Origin: Panonychus citri
Lineage: Eukaryota > Arthropoda > Arachnida > Trombidiformes > Tetranychidae
Reading direction: 5' to 3'
Assembly (NCBI RefSeq): GCF_014898815.1
Contig: NW_026515546.1
Location: 4,473,001-4,537,000, forward strand
DNA: 64,000 bases
Position numbers and translations under genes: made by a program. The notes under the pieces are model-generated. The model had not been told where the DNA came from. It searched no databases and saw nothing but the letters and a program-made list of their open reading frames with translations. Below are positions 10,711 through 23,393 of this stretch, in pieces (within the stretch, counting starts at the first letter, position 1; each line of letters begins with the position of its first letter).

Positions 10711-10914
10711 CCAATAAAAAATTGTTCAAATTTCTCCATATCTCAATCTATCATTAAGAGTAATTGTAATTTACCCTCAAGGTTCATATTCACTCAATCA
10801 ATGGAATCATTTGTTCAATTTTTATCTGATAGAAAATGAAGTTCACTTTTTTTTTTTTTTCGAATTTTCGAATTTTTCTCACTTTCGATTTGTTTCTCTC
10901 TCTCTCTCGTTCAG

Positions 10915-11116
10915 GGCGTGGAGGTGGACCTCAATATCGAACAGCAACTGCCTGTGAGAACAGTATTCTCGAAATTGTCTGTGAAAAGGATACTCATATT
11001 AATCTAATTCGAGCAAATTTCGGTCGATTCTCAATTCAGACTTGTAATGATCACGGAAGTCATGATATGAAAGTTGATTGTATGTCACCAATAAGCTTCA
11101 GGGTCATGGAGGAAAG
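10915..11116 (+). CDS. eva-1: EVA-1-like receptor, first visible exon (first two thirds of SUEL lectin domain)
   Basis: A pyrimidine-rich acceptor (TCTCTCGTTCAG) opens an exon in phase 1 and a GTAAGA donor closes it in phase 2. The product reads from GRGGGPQYRTATACENSI to SPISFRVMEE. It has the hallmarks of the galactose-binding SUEL (sea-urchin egg lectin) domain: Ala-Cys-Glu near the start, LEIVCE, a beta strand followed by ANFGRFSIQTC, and a conserved Cys in VDCMSP. The next exon completes the domain with matching phase. The 5' exons with the signal peptide, and perhaps another lectin domain, were not found. They lie upstream, possibly beyond the LTR/palindrome complex or outside the window. 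A latrophilin-type receptor also carries such a domain, but the downstream architecture argues for EVA-1. Confidence 0.8.
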
Positions 11117-12867
11117 GTAAGAATCTAAATTGATCATGATTAGCAAATAGATTAATCATTCATTTCATTCAATTGGTGTTATTGTTTTTAACAATAATAA
11201 TCTTGTTGATTGTTGATTGTTTACCAATTTAAAAAAAAAGTAATTCCAATTATCCCTTTTTGTATTTATCTAAATACAAATAATACTTTTATTCTTGGTG
11301 TTCACAATGTTTTTCCTTGATTACTTTGAAAAAAAAACCCTGCTGATTAACAGGCAACTAAAAACAATAGTAATTTATTAATCTCTCGGTTAATTAACTT
11401 GATTGATGATCTATTTTTTTCTCATACAAAACATACAACTAATCATGGATTTGCAACTTTTCAATCCATGTTGATTATCATCCTCTTAATCCCTCCTTCT
11501 AAACTTTTTTTCTCTCGCCTCTTCTTAATCCACATGAAAGTAATTTCTGAGTCTTGACTATTATATTGACCCAGTGGAAGGAGAGAAAAAAAAGAGAAAA
11601 AGAAAAAAAAATCAAAAACAATCTTCATCTTTCATCTTCATCATCAATATTTTCCAAAACTTTATCTTCATCTTTTCTTGTAGCAAAGGATAGAGACAAC
11701 AAATTATAATCTCCAAGGCAAGAAGAAGATGAAAAAAAAGATGATGAAGAAAAAACTGTGAGAAAAAACTGTATCCTCTCTCTCTCTCTCTTTCTCTCTC
11801 TTTGTTGAACAACTTTCTTCATCATCATCATCATCATCTTCATCTTCATCTCTCTTCGCTCTCCTCCTCCTACAACAACACCAACAATTATTACTCCATT
11901 GCAACTACTGTATCTTTCTTAGAAGTGTTTTCTTACTTCATTTTCCCATAGACGAATCTAGTAAATCTTGTGTCCATCATCATCCTCATCATCTTTGACA
12001 GGACTAGTAAACATTAGCATCTTTATCATCATCATCATCATCATTTTAACCATTTCAATGTGTGTTTATTACACACATCATTTTATCTTCATCATCTTTC
12101 ATCCATTCACAGTAGTAGTTAAAACAATAACAAGACCTCAAGAAGAAAAATAAAACTAAAAACAACAACAACATGATAGAGACAAAAAAAAAATGTCAAC
12201 ATGTTTACAATTAACACAATAAGATTTGATTGTTTGGTGGAACCAGAATTTAGACAAACTCATTAGTACAACATGATGATTACAAAGATAGAGACATAGA
12301 CATGAATGGAGAGATTCAAGTTACAGGATGAAAAAAATGAAACTTTTTGATGGATTCACCATGAATACTATGAAATAGATACTCATTGACTTGATCCATT
12401 TCCTCCCCACTCTCCATCTTCATCCACCATCATCAACTCAATTCCCTCCTTCTCCTCATCATCCTCATCATCTTAAATGTTTCGATTAAACCTTAATAAT
12501 CATAATAATTAGATGGTCAACTAGCCTTTCACGGTTTTCATTACTTCTTATGACAGATTCATATCAAATAACCACTCCCAATATTTTTTCTTACTTTTCT
12601 TCATCAGGATAACTTTCACTTTCTTTTTTTCCTCCATCATCTTCATCTTTAAGATGCTCTTTCACATTATAATGCTTTTCAAATCTCCTTTTTTTTTCAT
12701 CATCTTCTTCTCGGTTCACTTATTTTTATATCCATTTTTTTATCAACTGTTGAACAGACAAGCTTAATTGTGTAACAGGTAGTCACATAGATGATGATGA
12801 TGATGATGATGATAATGATAATGATTTCTGCAAACAGTGAGAAGCTTAATCTTACTTGTTGAATAGT

Positions 12868-12893
12868 TGTGTGTGTGTGTGTGTGTGTGTGTG
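12868..12893. repeat. (TG)n microsatellite
   Basis: About 13 uninterrupted TG units, the longest TG run noticed in the window. Confidence 0.9.
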
Positions 12894-14231
12894 GAGGTTG
12901 ATGTGTCATTTCAATGGTTATAATGTTATTGCTGCTATAAATTACATGGGAATTAACTGTTGATGATGATTATGTTGATAGTTTCAATGATTATCATGAT
13001 GATAATGATAATAGTTTGTGAATGTAATTTACTATAAAATGAAGATGATAATAGCTATTACTGTATGTGTGTCTTTCTCTCTCACTCCTTCCTGTGTCAT
13101 CTTTGTATATGCTTTTCACCTTTTGGAATGTAATTTTCTATCATCATCATCATCATCATCATCACCTTTAATGAAATTTTCTCTCTCACTTGAAGATGAG
13201 TTATTTGCAATATGATTAAATTGAGTTGGAGAAAAAGATATTTCTGTTTCTAGGGAGAAGATGAAAAAATTTCATCATCATTATTTTGATGATGATGATG
13301 ATGATGATGGTCACTCTGATGATTACATTTCTTCTTGTTTGAAATAGTTTTCTGTCATTTACTGACCATTAACTGGTCATTTTCTTTGGACTTTGGTTTA
13401 GATTTTCAAACCATAATCAACAAATTCCCTTTTCTTTGGTCTCATATGGATAAATATTACTACTTTTCTCCAGGTTATTAACAGTAGCAAATTCTTTGGG
13501 TATATAATTATTGCTCATCTTCTAGATCATCATTCTCATCATCATCATCATCAGTCTTCCACTGACTGATGAGATTAACCCACTACATGTTATCTTTTTG
13601 TTACTTTTTTTCTTTCTTTGAGAAGAAAAAAAATAAGATTATTTGTAATTCTTTTTCCTCGAATAGTCAATCTTCAAGTTGTCTCTTTCATCATCCTCAT
13701 CATCATTTCTCTTTTTCAAAAGAATAAGTTAAATGACAGTCTATTAATTGTTACTTTCCTACTTCATCTTCATCTTGTCGGTCATTTTACTTTTCTTGTT
13801 TGGAGATGAAGCTGAAAAAAAAGTGAAGGCGACGTTGATAATGATGATGATGATGATGATTCTGTTGATGAAGGATGAAGATGAAGATGATACACTGATG
13901 AAGTTTTAAAGGAAAGGTCGAAAAGTTTGTTCGCTTTTCTTTTAATACTTAAAATACCTTTTTTTTGGACTAAGAAAAGGTCGTCATTGACTGTAACGAC
14001 CACAGACTGTGCCGACTGGTCAATAAAATATTATTTTAAGGCTAAACGATAATCTCCTTTGGTCGGTCAGCAAGTAATGGCCTTTTTCACCTTTCCCGTT
14101 TTTAGACAGAAATAGAAAGAGAGAAAATAACCATTACCAAAAGAAAGAAAGTGACCATAGACTCTTAATCTTCTCTCTTTCTCTTCTTCTCTGTCTATGT
14201 ATCTTTTTCCCTCCAACTTTTGTCTTCTTTC

Positions 14232-14266
<35 letters not shown>

Positions 14267-15179
14267 CTTTTTGAGGTCATTTTGAGGTCATGATTTAGGT
14301 AAAAGTAAAATCCTCAATCTCCATAGGCTTTCAGTAGCTTTTTACAAACTATTTCCATTTTTTTCTTGCCTTTTTCTTAATACTGACCAATACATAATAA
14401 CACGTTATCATTGTTGGTCATTGTGTATTATTTTTGCCAACTACACAACGAAAATGCAATCAAATGCTGGAAAAGAAAATAATTTGTCTCATTTTTTTTT
14501 CTATTATCATCTAATGCCCAAGGTTATTTTTTTATCATTTCCACTGAATGAGAGAATGAGAAATAGTCTCTCTCTCTCTCTCTCTCTCTATTTACTTTCT
14601 ATTACACAGAGAATGAAGAAAATTATTAACAGAAGAAGAAAAAGTGAAAAAACCCCTCAGGCTAAAACCCGTACTCGTAAGTTGAGGTATATTATATTTT
14701 AAAGTTTTCTTATAAATAAATTCCTACCTGAATATACATGAATAACCCTTATGATAAAAAGGTATTTGTATTACATTAGCAGCCATTTATGGGATATTTA
14801 AGAAGCAATTTTATCTCCATCATCATCATCATCATGTAAACAAAGTCTATTCAAGCTTATAATTGGATTTCGCTGTAAAAGAGGCTTTTACCTTCCGCCA
14901 TATTGGTTTATCTACAGAACAGAAAATGAAGAAAAAAACTGCAAACGGGAAGCCCAACAAACTATTAGCTTGCAAAAAAATGCATGATAATAGTTATGGT
15001 GGCGATGATGATGATAATGATGATGATGATGATGATGACAGATCAGAAAAAAAAGAGTCCAAACAATTATGCAAATTGTATTATTTGTGCAGGTCAAATC
15101 ATAGGGTTTACATTATTAACTTAACGGACTAATAACTGACCTCAACATTTGCTGTCGTTTTTGTTGTTTCACTTGATTG

Positions 15180-15212
<33 letters not shown>

Positions 15213-15939
15213 GGATGCAAACATTTGCAACTGGTTAATCGTTTTGTTTGCAAGGCATTTGTAAAAAAAAAGGTTTTCCTGATTGACATTTGGATTGGAT
15301 TTTGTTTTTGTGTGTGAGTGTAAATAAATTGATGTGATTGCTGTTGTTTAATAGCTTCTGGTCCCAAGATGAGAGAGTGACTGAGAGAGCGAGAGAGGCA
15401 GAGAGGAGGAGAGGGAAGTATTGAATAGCAATCATCAAATTAGTTGCATCCTCATCAGGACTATTATCATCATTTAATGTTGACTGTCTCCCTCTTTCAA
15501 GATGATTTGTCTTTTTTATATTACTCCATCTTCAAGTCTCTCTCTCAGTTGATTTCATTTGGTAGTAACATTGCTCAAGGGAATCTCGTCTCCATCTGTA
15601 AACATCATGTGTTCATTTGCAACCAACATGACAACACTGAGAATGTCAACAAAATTGCAGAATCATCATCATCATCATCATCTTACTTTAGTCCTCCGGT
15701 AAAAAACTATTGCAAATGTCATCATCATTTTCATCAGCTCTTGATGATTGGTGCTGGTTTTTTGCTCTTCATCTTAACAACACGCATTCAACTTTGAATC
15801 TAATTTCCACTTTTTTTGCCTCTCTCTTTCATCATCATCATCCCACTTTACAATCAACTTAATTTCATTGAATGTTTTTACACCATGATAATGATTACTT
15901 CCGCTTGTCATCAAGATTAACCTTCATATGATGATAGTT

Positions 15940-15977
<38 letters not shown>

Positions 15978-16554
15978 AACTCACACTGAATTAAAAACCT
16001 CAACATCAGAAAAAAATCTAATTAAAATGCTACTACATTGACCAAGGATGAAAACGTTTTTCCCATTTACCATTAGCTAAGTAACTTTTATCATCATCAC
16101 CATCAACATAATCATTATCTTCATCTTCATCTTCATCTGCATCATTATTATGTTTTTCTCTTTGCATCATTGTCTTCATCTTCTTCTTTCTCTATTATCA
16201 TCATTCAAATTTTCACTCTTGACAAATGAATTAACATCTAATTCACAGAGAGAGAGAAAGAGGGAGAAAAGTAAATTGTTGAATTTATCAAACTACCAAA
16301 TCTTTTCTTGCCACCAAATTAATATTATCTTTCCCTTAATCAACAATCAGATGTAATCATCATTCATTATTTGACAACAATTTACTAATTTACTGCAAGT
16401 TAATTTACCATCAATTCTGTAGACCTGAAAATATTCAAATTCAATTTCACTCTCATCACAATTTGCATAAAAGTCAATTTAACTCAAATATCATCATCAT
16501 AATCTACTATATTGATTAAGATAAGCTCAAATTTTGGGTAAAGATTGTGCTCAA

Positions 16555-16724
16555 GATAAAAGAATTCTATGAGATGTTGAGGTACCGAAAAATAGAGCCG
16601 AAAATACTACAGTAGCGAAAAATAGTACGAACAAAATCTGAGTAGCCGTTCATGAGAAATTCTGACTCAAAGATTTTAATTTACGCATGCGCAGTTGCGC
16701 TTTTTTACAGCGCGTATTTCAAAA
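16555..16724. other. Complex islet next to the minisatellite
   Basis: This stretch differs from all its neighbours. GCGAAAAATAG-like words are repeated at about 16588 and 16615, followed by a short GC-rich core with ACGCATGCGC and GCGCAGTTGCGC (16684-16702), a 12-base inverted repeat, and then ACAGCGCGTATTTC. It looks like the remnant end of a transposable element, or a promoter-type motif cluster (the core resembles NRF-1 sites). No coding frame is evident. Confidence 0.4.
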
Positions 16725-17290
16725 AGAAAGAGAAAGAAAGACAGGTAGAGAAAGAGAGGAGAAAGAAAGAGAAAAGAGAAAGAGACGAGAAAAAAGAGAA
16801 AGAAAGAAAAAGAAAGAGAAAGAGAATGGGACGAGAGAGAGAAAGAAAGAGAAAAAGAGAAAGAGATGAATAAGAAAGAGATGAAAAAGAAAGAGATGAA
16901 AAAGAAAGAGATGAAAAAGAAAGAGATGAAAAAGAAAGAGATGAAAAAGAAAGAGATGAAAAAGAAAGAGATGAAAAAGAAAGAGATGAAAAAGAAAGAG
17001 ATGAAAAAGAAAGAGAAAGAGAAAGAGAAAGAAGAGAAAAGGAGACGAGAAAAAAGAGAAAGAAAGAAAAAGAAAGAGAAAGAGAATGGGATGAGAGAGA
17101 GAAAGAAAGAGAAAAAGAGAAAGAGATGAATAAGAAAGAGATGAACAAGAAAGAGAAAGAGAAAGAGAAAGAAGAGAAAAGGAGACGAGAAAAAAAAGAG
17201 AAAGAAAGAGAAAGAAAAAGAAAGAAAAAGGAAGAGATGAGAGAATGGGACGAAGAGAAAAAGAGAGTAGTGAGAAAGAAAAAGAAATTT
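16725..17290 (+). repeat. Pure-purine minisatellite with higher-order structure
   Basis: About 560 bases in which nearly every plus-strand base is A or G, broken mainly by isolated T and C. A 15-bp unit ATGAAAAAGAAAGAG repeats about nine times from 16866 to 17009. Larger blocks carrying ACGAGAAAAAAGAGAAAG and GAGAATGGGA recur near 16785, 17045 and, less exactly, 17185. The 243-codon Phe/Ser frame on the opposite strand, and the Lys/Glu frames on this strand, are by-products of this composition. Confidence 0.9.
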
Positions 17291-17356
17291 AGTTTTGAAT
17301 TTCTCGATTAAAAACGATTCCCATTTCAACAAACCACGGGTCTGGCAAACAACCTT

Positions 17357-17382
17357 AAAAAACTTTCGTAAGAAAGTTTTTT
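17357..17382. other. Perfect hairpin after the minisatellite
   Basis: AAAAAACTTTC followed by GTAA and then the exact inverted copy. This is an 11-bp stem with a four-base loop, about 70 bases after the purine array ends. No function is evident. Confidence 0.85.
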
Positions 17383-19198
17383 CCCGCTTGTCATCACTTG
17401 AATACAATTAACTTTTTAATTGCAATTTAAAAGTTAATTTAATAGTTTAACAGTGTTGTCATTGATGGTGGTAAATTGATTAATACACTTTCTTAATTAC
17501 TTTTGATTAGTTTTCGAGGGAAAATCATTGAGTGAGAAAAGTATCTCTTATAAGAATAATAATAATAATAAAGTTCTAATATCGAAATCGAAATCGAATT
17601 TTTTTTTATTCTTTTTCGCTTCTCTTACTTGACCATTGCCACACCCTAACCCCACTTTTTTTTACTCTCCTTTGATCGTGAGCTGAATTGATGAGATTTA
17701 ACTTCTCACAGATTAATTGTGATTCTAATTACAGATACAATTAATTTGGAAACATTTACCATAATATATTCAACAGATTAACTTAAAGGTAGATTAAAAC
17801 TATTTAGTAAATTGTTGAATGTTATATGTATTATATTACCAATCTTGTTTAACTAAATCACTTTAACCCTGAATCTTTAATTGTAATAATAATAAAATCA
17901 ATATATATATAAATTGTTGATTAAATGACCGTTGGATAGTTAAGTGTATTTTATTATATTGCTTTTGATTCATTTACAAGGTAAACTTACTTAGGCTTAA
18001 TTGTTAATTCCTAATAAATATATTTGAGAGGAGAAATTTAAATGTCACATAAATTTAATATTAAATCGACATATTTTTAGTTAATTATCGTTAGTTATGA
18101 AGTCAATTAAAATTTTAAACTTAATTTTCTCTCTCTTTCTCTCTCTCTCTCATCTTCATCCTCATCTTTCATCTTCATCATCTTGTATTTCCCTATCATC
18201 GCTTATGTCGTTTCACTTTGTTGTTGTTTTATTAACGATAATCATCTTTGAGTGTCATCATTAAAACAACTTATTAATTTAACCCCCTCTGGGTACATAT
18301 TATGATGACATAGAGATGATGATGAGGAGGGATGAAGATGGAAAGAGAGAGAGAGAGAGACCATTATTGAGATAATTTGAAAGCCTCTGAATGAAAAATC
18401 ATCTTACCCACTATAATTATCTTCATCTTTTTTTCTTCTTGATGAAAAGTATCTTTCTCTCTCTCCCTTTCTTACCTTTCTTTTATCATCTTTCGACTTC
18501 CTTTCTTCATCTTCCATTTTTCATCTTTTCTCTCTCACTCTTTTACCTGAATGAATTAAACAGTAGCAATCAACGATCATCATCATTTCCGTTCGCATGA
18601 ATTGATGTACCTGATGATTTTATTAAAACGGACAGTTTGAATTTCAATATTCCCATGTGACTTAATACAAAATATAAATTGAAAAGCGAGAAAAGAAAAC
18701 AAAAAGTTGCAATTAACAATTTAAAAGGTAATAAACATTATCATCTATCTAATTAATGATTGTTAATTGTTATCAAATTTGTGTGTGTGTGTGTGTTTGT
18801 CAATGAGCAGCAATTTAAAAATCTCATCCCGGTAACTCAATTCATCTTATACAACATTATCCTTGCGGCTCTTTAATCATCATCCTGGTAACATTTTATA
18901 TCCTTAATATCCTCTTAGTATCATCATCAATATCATCATTTTATCATCATGGTCTCTCTCTCACTCTCTTCTATTAAATCATGATGATAAGAACTAGTCT
19001 TAATCCCTCAGAATTAAATATATCTTTGTATTCAATGGACCTCCCCTGATGGTGTATGATTAGTGTGTTAATTTAAACCAATTTGTTTACTTCATTAAAA
19101 TTGACAAATTTAAACTCAAAAAAAAATGAGCTCCCAATTTAATCATCCAACAATAATAACGACGATGATAATTAACCATCCTCATCATTTTTACTTAC

Positions 19199-19260
19199 CA
19201 TGATTCTGATAATTATCTTGATTCAGTTCATCTTTCAAGTTATTTAATATTTCCAATGAC
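19199..19260 (-). CDS. Candidate exon upstream of the Ig exon (weak)
   Basis: On the minus strand, 62 bases between an AAAG acceptor-like end and a good donor (ATG/GTAAGT) encode SLEILNNLKDELNQDNYQNH without a stop. An in-frame stop lies just before it. It ends with one base of a split codon (phase 1), exactly what the Ig exon at 865-980 needs, and the joined codon would be Gly. The acceptor has a poor pyrimidine tract and the peptide matches nothing I know. If real, it would be the region between signal peptide and first Ig domain, making this gene overlap eva-1 on the opposite strand. Confidence 0.25.
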
Positions 19261-19483
19261 CTTTATCACATAAGAGTAACTCTGTTAATAAAAGTTTATC
19301 TTATTAGTTTGATTTGCAATTAGATTGCAATTAATTGATTACAATCTTCACTCTCTATCAATCTCCTAATTTGTATTTCATTTCACCCGAAGAAGAAGTA
19401 AAAAAAAACAAAATCAGCTGATGGATCATCTCTCTTAATCTTAATAAAGTGAAAACTTTTGATTATTAGCAAAGTAAGTGAGT

Positions 19484-19514
<31 letters not shown>

Positions 19515-22187
19515 TTGATTATTATCAATTGATACTAATCAATAATTTAATATTATGATTGATGATTGATTATTTAAGTGCGTGTATATTAAATACCCAC
19601 TCAAATGATCACCACAAATTGAAAAGTTTTCATCCAACTTGGTAAACATTATTTACCATTAATTTTAAATTTCTAAAATTTCAAGAATCAAAATTCAATC
19701 TCAATACTGAAACCATGAAGAAGAGATTGAATTTTCTGTTCATCATCTGTTGAAAATGTGTATTCCTTTTCTTAATCTGAATTATATATTTCCCATGCTC
19801 TTTTCCTTTCATCTTGATGCCTGATGATCGTAAAGCCTTCAGGGTATGATTTTTTTTTGCTGCAGATTCTTAATCCTCATTGTACTGGAAATGACATTTA
19901 CAGATGATGATGCAGATGGAAAGATGCAGATGCATTGGGTGATTCTGATGATGATAATGATACTTATGATGATGATGATGATGATGATGAAGATGCTGGT
20001 GAAAATGAAATTGAATATGATGGTAAACACGGTTAGTGTCAATAAGTAAAGTGAATTGAAAAACTTTACTTTTCAATTCAATTGATCGTGAAGATGAAGA
20101 TGATGAGGATGATGATGATTTGGATGAGAAAGAGGAAGATGAAGATGATGATAAGTTGTATTTAGATAAAAATTACCTGGTGTAATAAGTATTCAATGCT
20201 GGAAACTGGTCTCTCTAAATGATAACTAAAAGATGCTAATGATGATAAATATACTAATTAAATTAACTAGTAACAATTATCACCATTGGATCGTAAGGAT
20301 AATTAAACTAAATCAACTTTTAAAGTCTAAATAGTTGTTGTAACAATTTACCTACAAACTAATATTATATTGACAATTTTTGATCAACTCTATTGATTAC
20401 AATTACTTTTTTTTACCTTTAATCTATTAGCTAATCTAGAAAATTAAATCAGGATAATTAATCTACCTTGATAAATAATTGATTTATAATTAACTGTTAA
20501 ATGAATTAAATGTTATTAGTGAAAAGTTTGTTTTTTTTTATCATTTCCTTAATTTTAATCTTTGAACACAATTAGGATTTGGCTCTGGATTAGACTGATA
20601 ATAATATTAATCTCAATTTCCAACAAAAGGATAATGTCAAGCTAATTGTCAAGCTTAATTGTGTTCAATTGCTCCTCAATGATTGGCTAGTTAACTAACA
20701 ATCAATAGTGAAAAATACATTAACAATTTATTACTTTTCTCATTGAATTTCACCCAACTAATATTACAGAAAAAAAAACTTTTCTTGAAGTGATTCCAAT
20801 GCTGATGATTATTATTATTATTATCATCATCATGATTAAGATTATTGCAATTACAATTAAGGTTGAATGTTAATTTTGTCTTAATCACGTTGATATATAA
20901 AATTAACTTAACAAGTTTAAATTTAAAGTAACCATTTAGCTGAAAAGTGAATCAGATTTACCATGAAAAAAAACAAGCTTCATGATATTAAGCCTTTTGA
21001 ATGGGTTTTCCTGAATCCTTTTTTTTTATTCCTATGAAATTGATTATATTAACCAGGAATTAAATTTCAATTACACCTTCAATTGAACCTTTAATTGAAG
21101 TAAACTCACCAAGGAGTAGTATCATTATTATATAATTTCATGATTATATTTGTTAATAATACGATAATTTAAACATGATGAGGATAATAATGATTAGGAT
21201 GATGATGATGATGATGATTCTGGTTAACATTATCTCTTGTTTTTTTTATCACTGAACAAAAAAAAACTTGTTAATCATTTGGGAAATGATGATGATGATG
21301 ATTAGTTTTTTATCCTCTGTATTGCAAATCCATATAAAAAAGGTTCTAAAATGTAATATATTATATCATTAGTAAGGGAAATTTATATTTACAGGTACAT
21401 GAATAGGTTACCTTTATGTTGACCTGGTCAGTTTACAAAGGGTAGGGAAGGAAAAGATGAGGATGGAGATGATGATGAAGATAATCTGCTCTTTCATCAG
21501 ATTAAGAGGAGAATGAGAGAGAGAGAGAGAGAGAGACATTCACTGGTTATTTTTTCTTCTTCGATCATCATCATTATCATCATCTTCTTTCCAGAGTAAA
21601 TTATATTTCAATCTAATGGGAGTTTGAATTGGAGAAATTTTTTCTTCTCTATCAATTTATTATTCTTAACTTGGTGAACAGGTAAATGGCTTTAATTAGA
21701 TCGCCAATGATACCTTTAAGGGGCTATTATTATCATCCGGATATTTTTTTATCTCCATCAACATTGATTTTTGGTTCCAACCTACAGTTTGAATTGTATT
21801 TAACTTTTTCTCTTTCTCATCATCTTTATCATCTCTCCCTCTCCCTCTCTCTCTCTCTCTCAATCTACAATGATGATAATAATAAAAAGCTCAACTATGA
21901 TCCCTTTTATCAAACTCACTTATCAGTCACGATTTCACAGCAAATCTCCCGTCTCTTCATCAGCTTTCATCTCATTCTCATCCCAATGATGATGATCATC
22001 ATAATCAGTTAGTTTGCTGATAGATGGAAACAACAACAAGAAAAATAAAAAAGTTATTATATTATTAATAATAAACAAATAGAAAAACAGAAAATGCTGA
22101 TAATAGTTACCTTTTAATTCAGTTCTGGAAATTGGTTATTACAGATAATCCTGATTTTCAGGTATCACATTGATGATCGGTCAATGT

Positions 22188-22190
<3 letters not shown>

Positions 22191-22231
<41 letters not shown>
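22191..22231. repeat. (TC)n microsatellite
   Basis: About 20 uninterrupted TC units within the eva-1 intron. Confidence 0.95.
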
Positions 22232-22232
<1 letters not shown>

Positions 22233-23286
22233 ACTCATCCGTTCACCTTTCCTCATGTTTATATTTACAATTAAATACGTGAATCAATGATTATCATGAT
22301 GATGATATTAATAAAAAGTAATATTAATGATAATGGTTTTTTGTTCAGCTTAATTTATATTGTAAACATACAGGTAGTCAGTGTGAGTGGTAAGCTGCAA
22401 AGTGTGTGTGTGTTGTTAATAATAGCAATGATTACATGGTAATTATTGGAAACAAGAAGATAATCAGCTAATCAGTTAATCAATTGATTGTTACCTTATA
22501 GACAATAATCATTTAGATCAATTGTTTTTTGTTGTATTTATAAAAGAGGATAAGATTACTAATGTAGATGAGGAGGAAACCGTTAACCACGATATTCACA
22601 AATACTGACCGTTAATTGTTTGGGTTATTGATCAGGTAATTGTTGAAATGAAAAACAGGAAATATATAAAACTGAACATTAACTTAATTATAACTTGAGA
22701 CCTTAATTATTATTCAATTAACTTTTGATTGTTATTACTTTTTGTTTAAAAAGAGTAACAAATAACCAATGGTCAGTTGCCTTTTCATCATTTACATAAA
22801 CCTGAATGGTTTTTCTGGTTACCTTGATAATTATTATGATGATTATCATGATGATCGTGATAAAATGTATCTAATATTTATTACAATTAGAAACATTGAA
22901 GTTAATCATCAATCTAATTTGATTATCATCATTAACTGTCAACCAGAAATTGTCCCTTTCAAATAGGTAACAACAATCAACTGTTGATGATTGGAAATTG
23001 AATGAAACGAAAAAAGAAACAAAATGAACCGTTAATTATTTACAATTAACTGTACTAACACTTAAAGAGAGTTAATTGTAACAATCAACAATCAAGAAGG
23101 AAAAAAAAATTAACCAAATGAATAAATGAATAAATGAATGAATGAACTTGTAACTATGGAAGCGAAAAGAAAAGTTAATTTTGTTTTTCTTTATTTAATC
23201 TAATCGAAATATTTATTTCTCTCTCTCACCTTAATTCTAATTATCTTGTCAATCTGATGATAATTAACTTAATTATCACAATTTAG

Positions 23287-23393
23287 CTGTGGAATGAAAC
23301 AAAGTTGTCTAATCGCCGCGACCAGCGCCTACTTTGGCGATCCCTGCCCAGAGACACCTAAATACCTTGAGGCACAATATCAATGTTTACCAG
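23287..23393 (+). CDS. eva-1: EVA-1-like receptor, second visible exon (end of SUEL lectin domain)
   Basis: Acceptor AATTTAG, donor G/GTAAGT. Its first base completes the Ser codon left open by the previous exon (AG+C), and it ends in phase 1. The product runs CGMKQSCLIAATSAYFGD, then PCPETPKYLE and AQYQCLP. This is the C-terminal signature of the SUEL family, C-x5-C-x(n)-F-G-D-P-C-P-x-T-x-K-Y-L-x-x-x-Y-x-C. All Cys expected in this part are present. It is notably higher in GC (GCCGCGACCAGCGCC) than anything around it. Confidence 0.88.

Larger units (their letters stand above)
11117..23286 (+). other. Long intron of the EVA-1-like gene
   Basis: About 12.2 kb between the two lectin exons. It is dense in TCATC/GATGA tracts, CT runs (14233-14263, 15940-15971, 22191-22231), a TG run (12868-12893), the polypurine minisatellite at 16725-17290, and a candidate minus-strand exon at 19199-19260. 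Open frames such as 11968-12153, 15444-15797 and 21686-22012 follow the microsatellites and show no protein character. Confidence 0.7.

Noticed and set aside
16676..17407. 243-codon open frame on the minus strand
   Set aside because: It is the pyrimidine strand of the minisatellite read as Phe/Ser/Leu; no non-repetitive core or start context.
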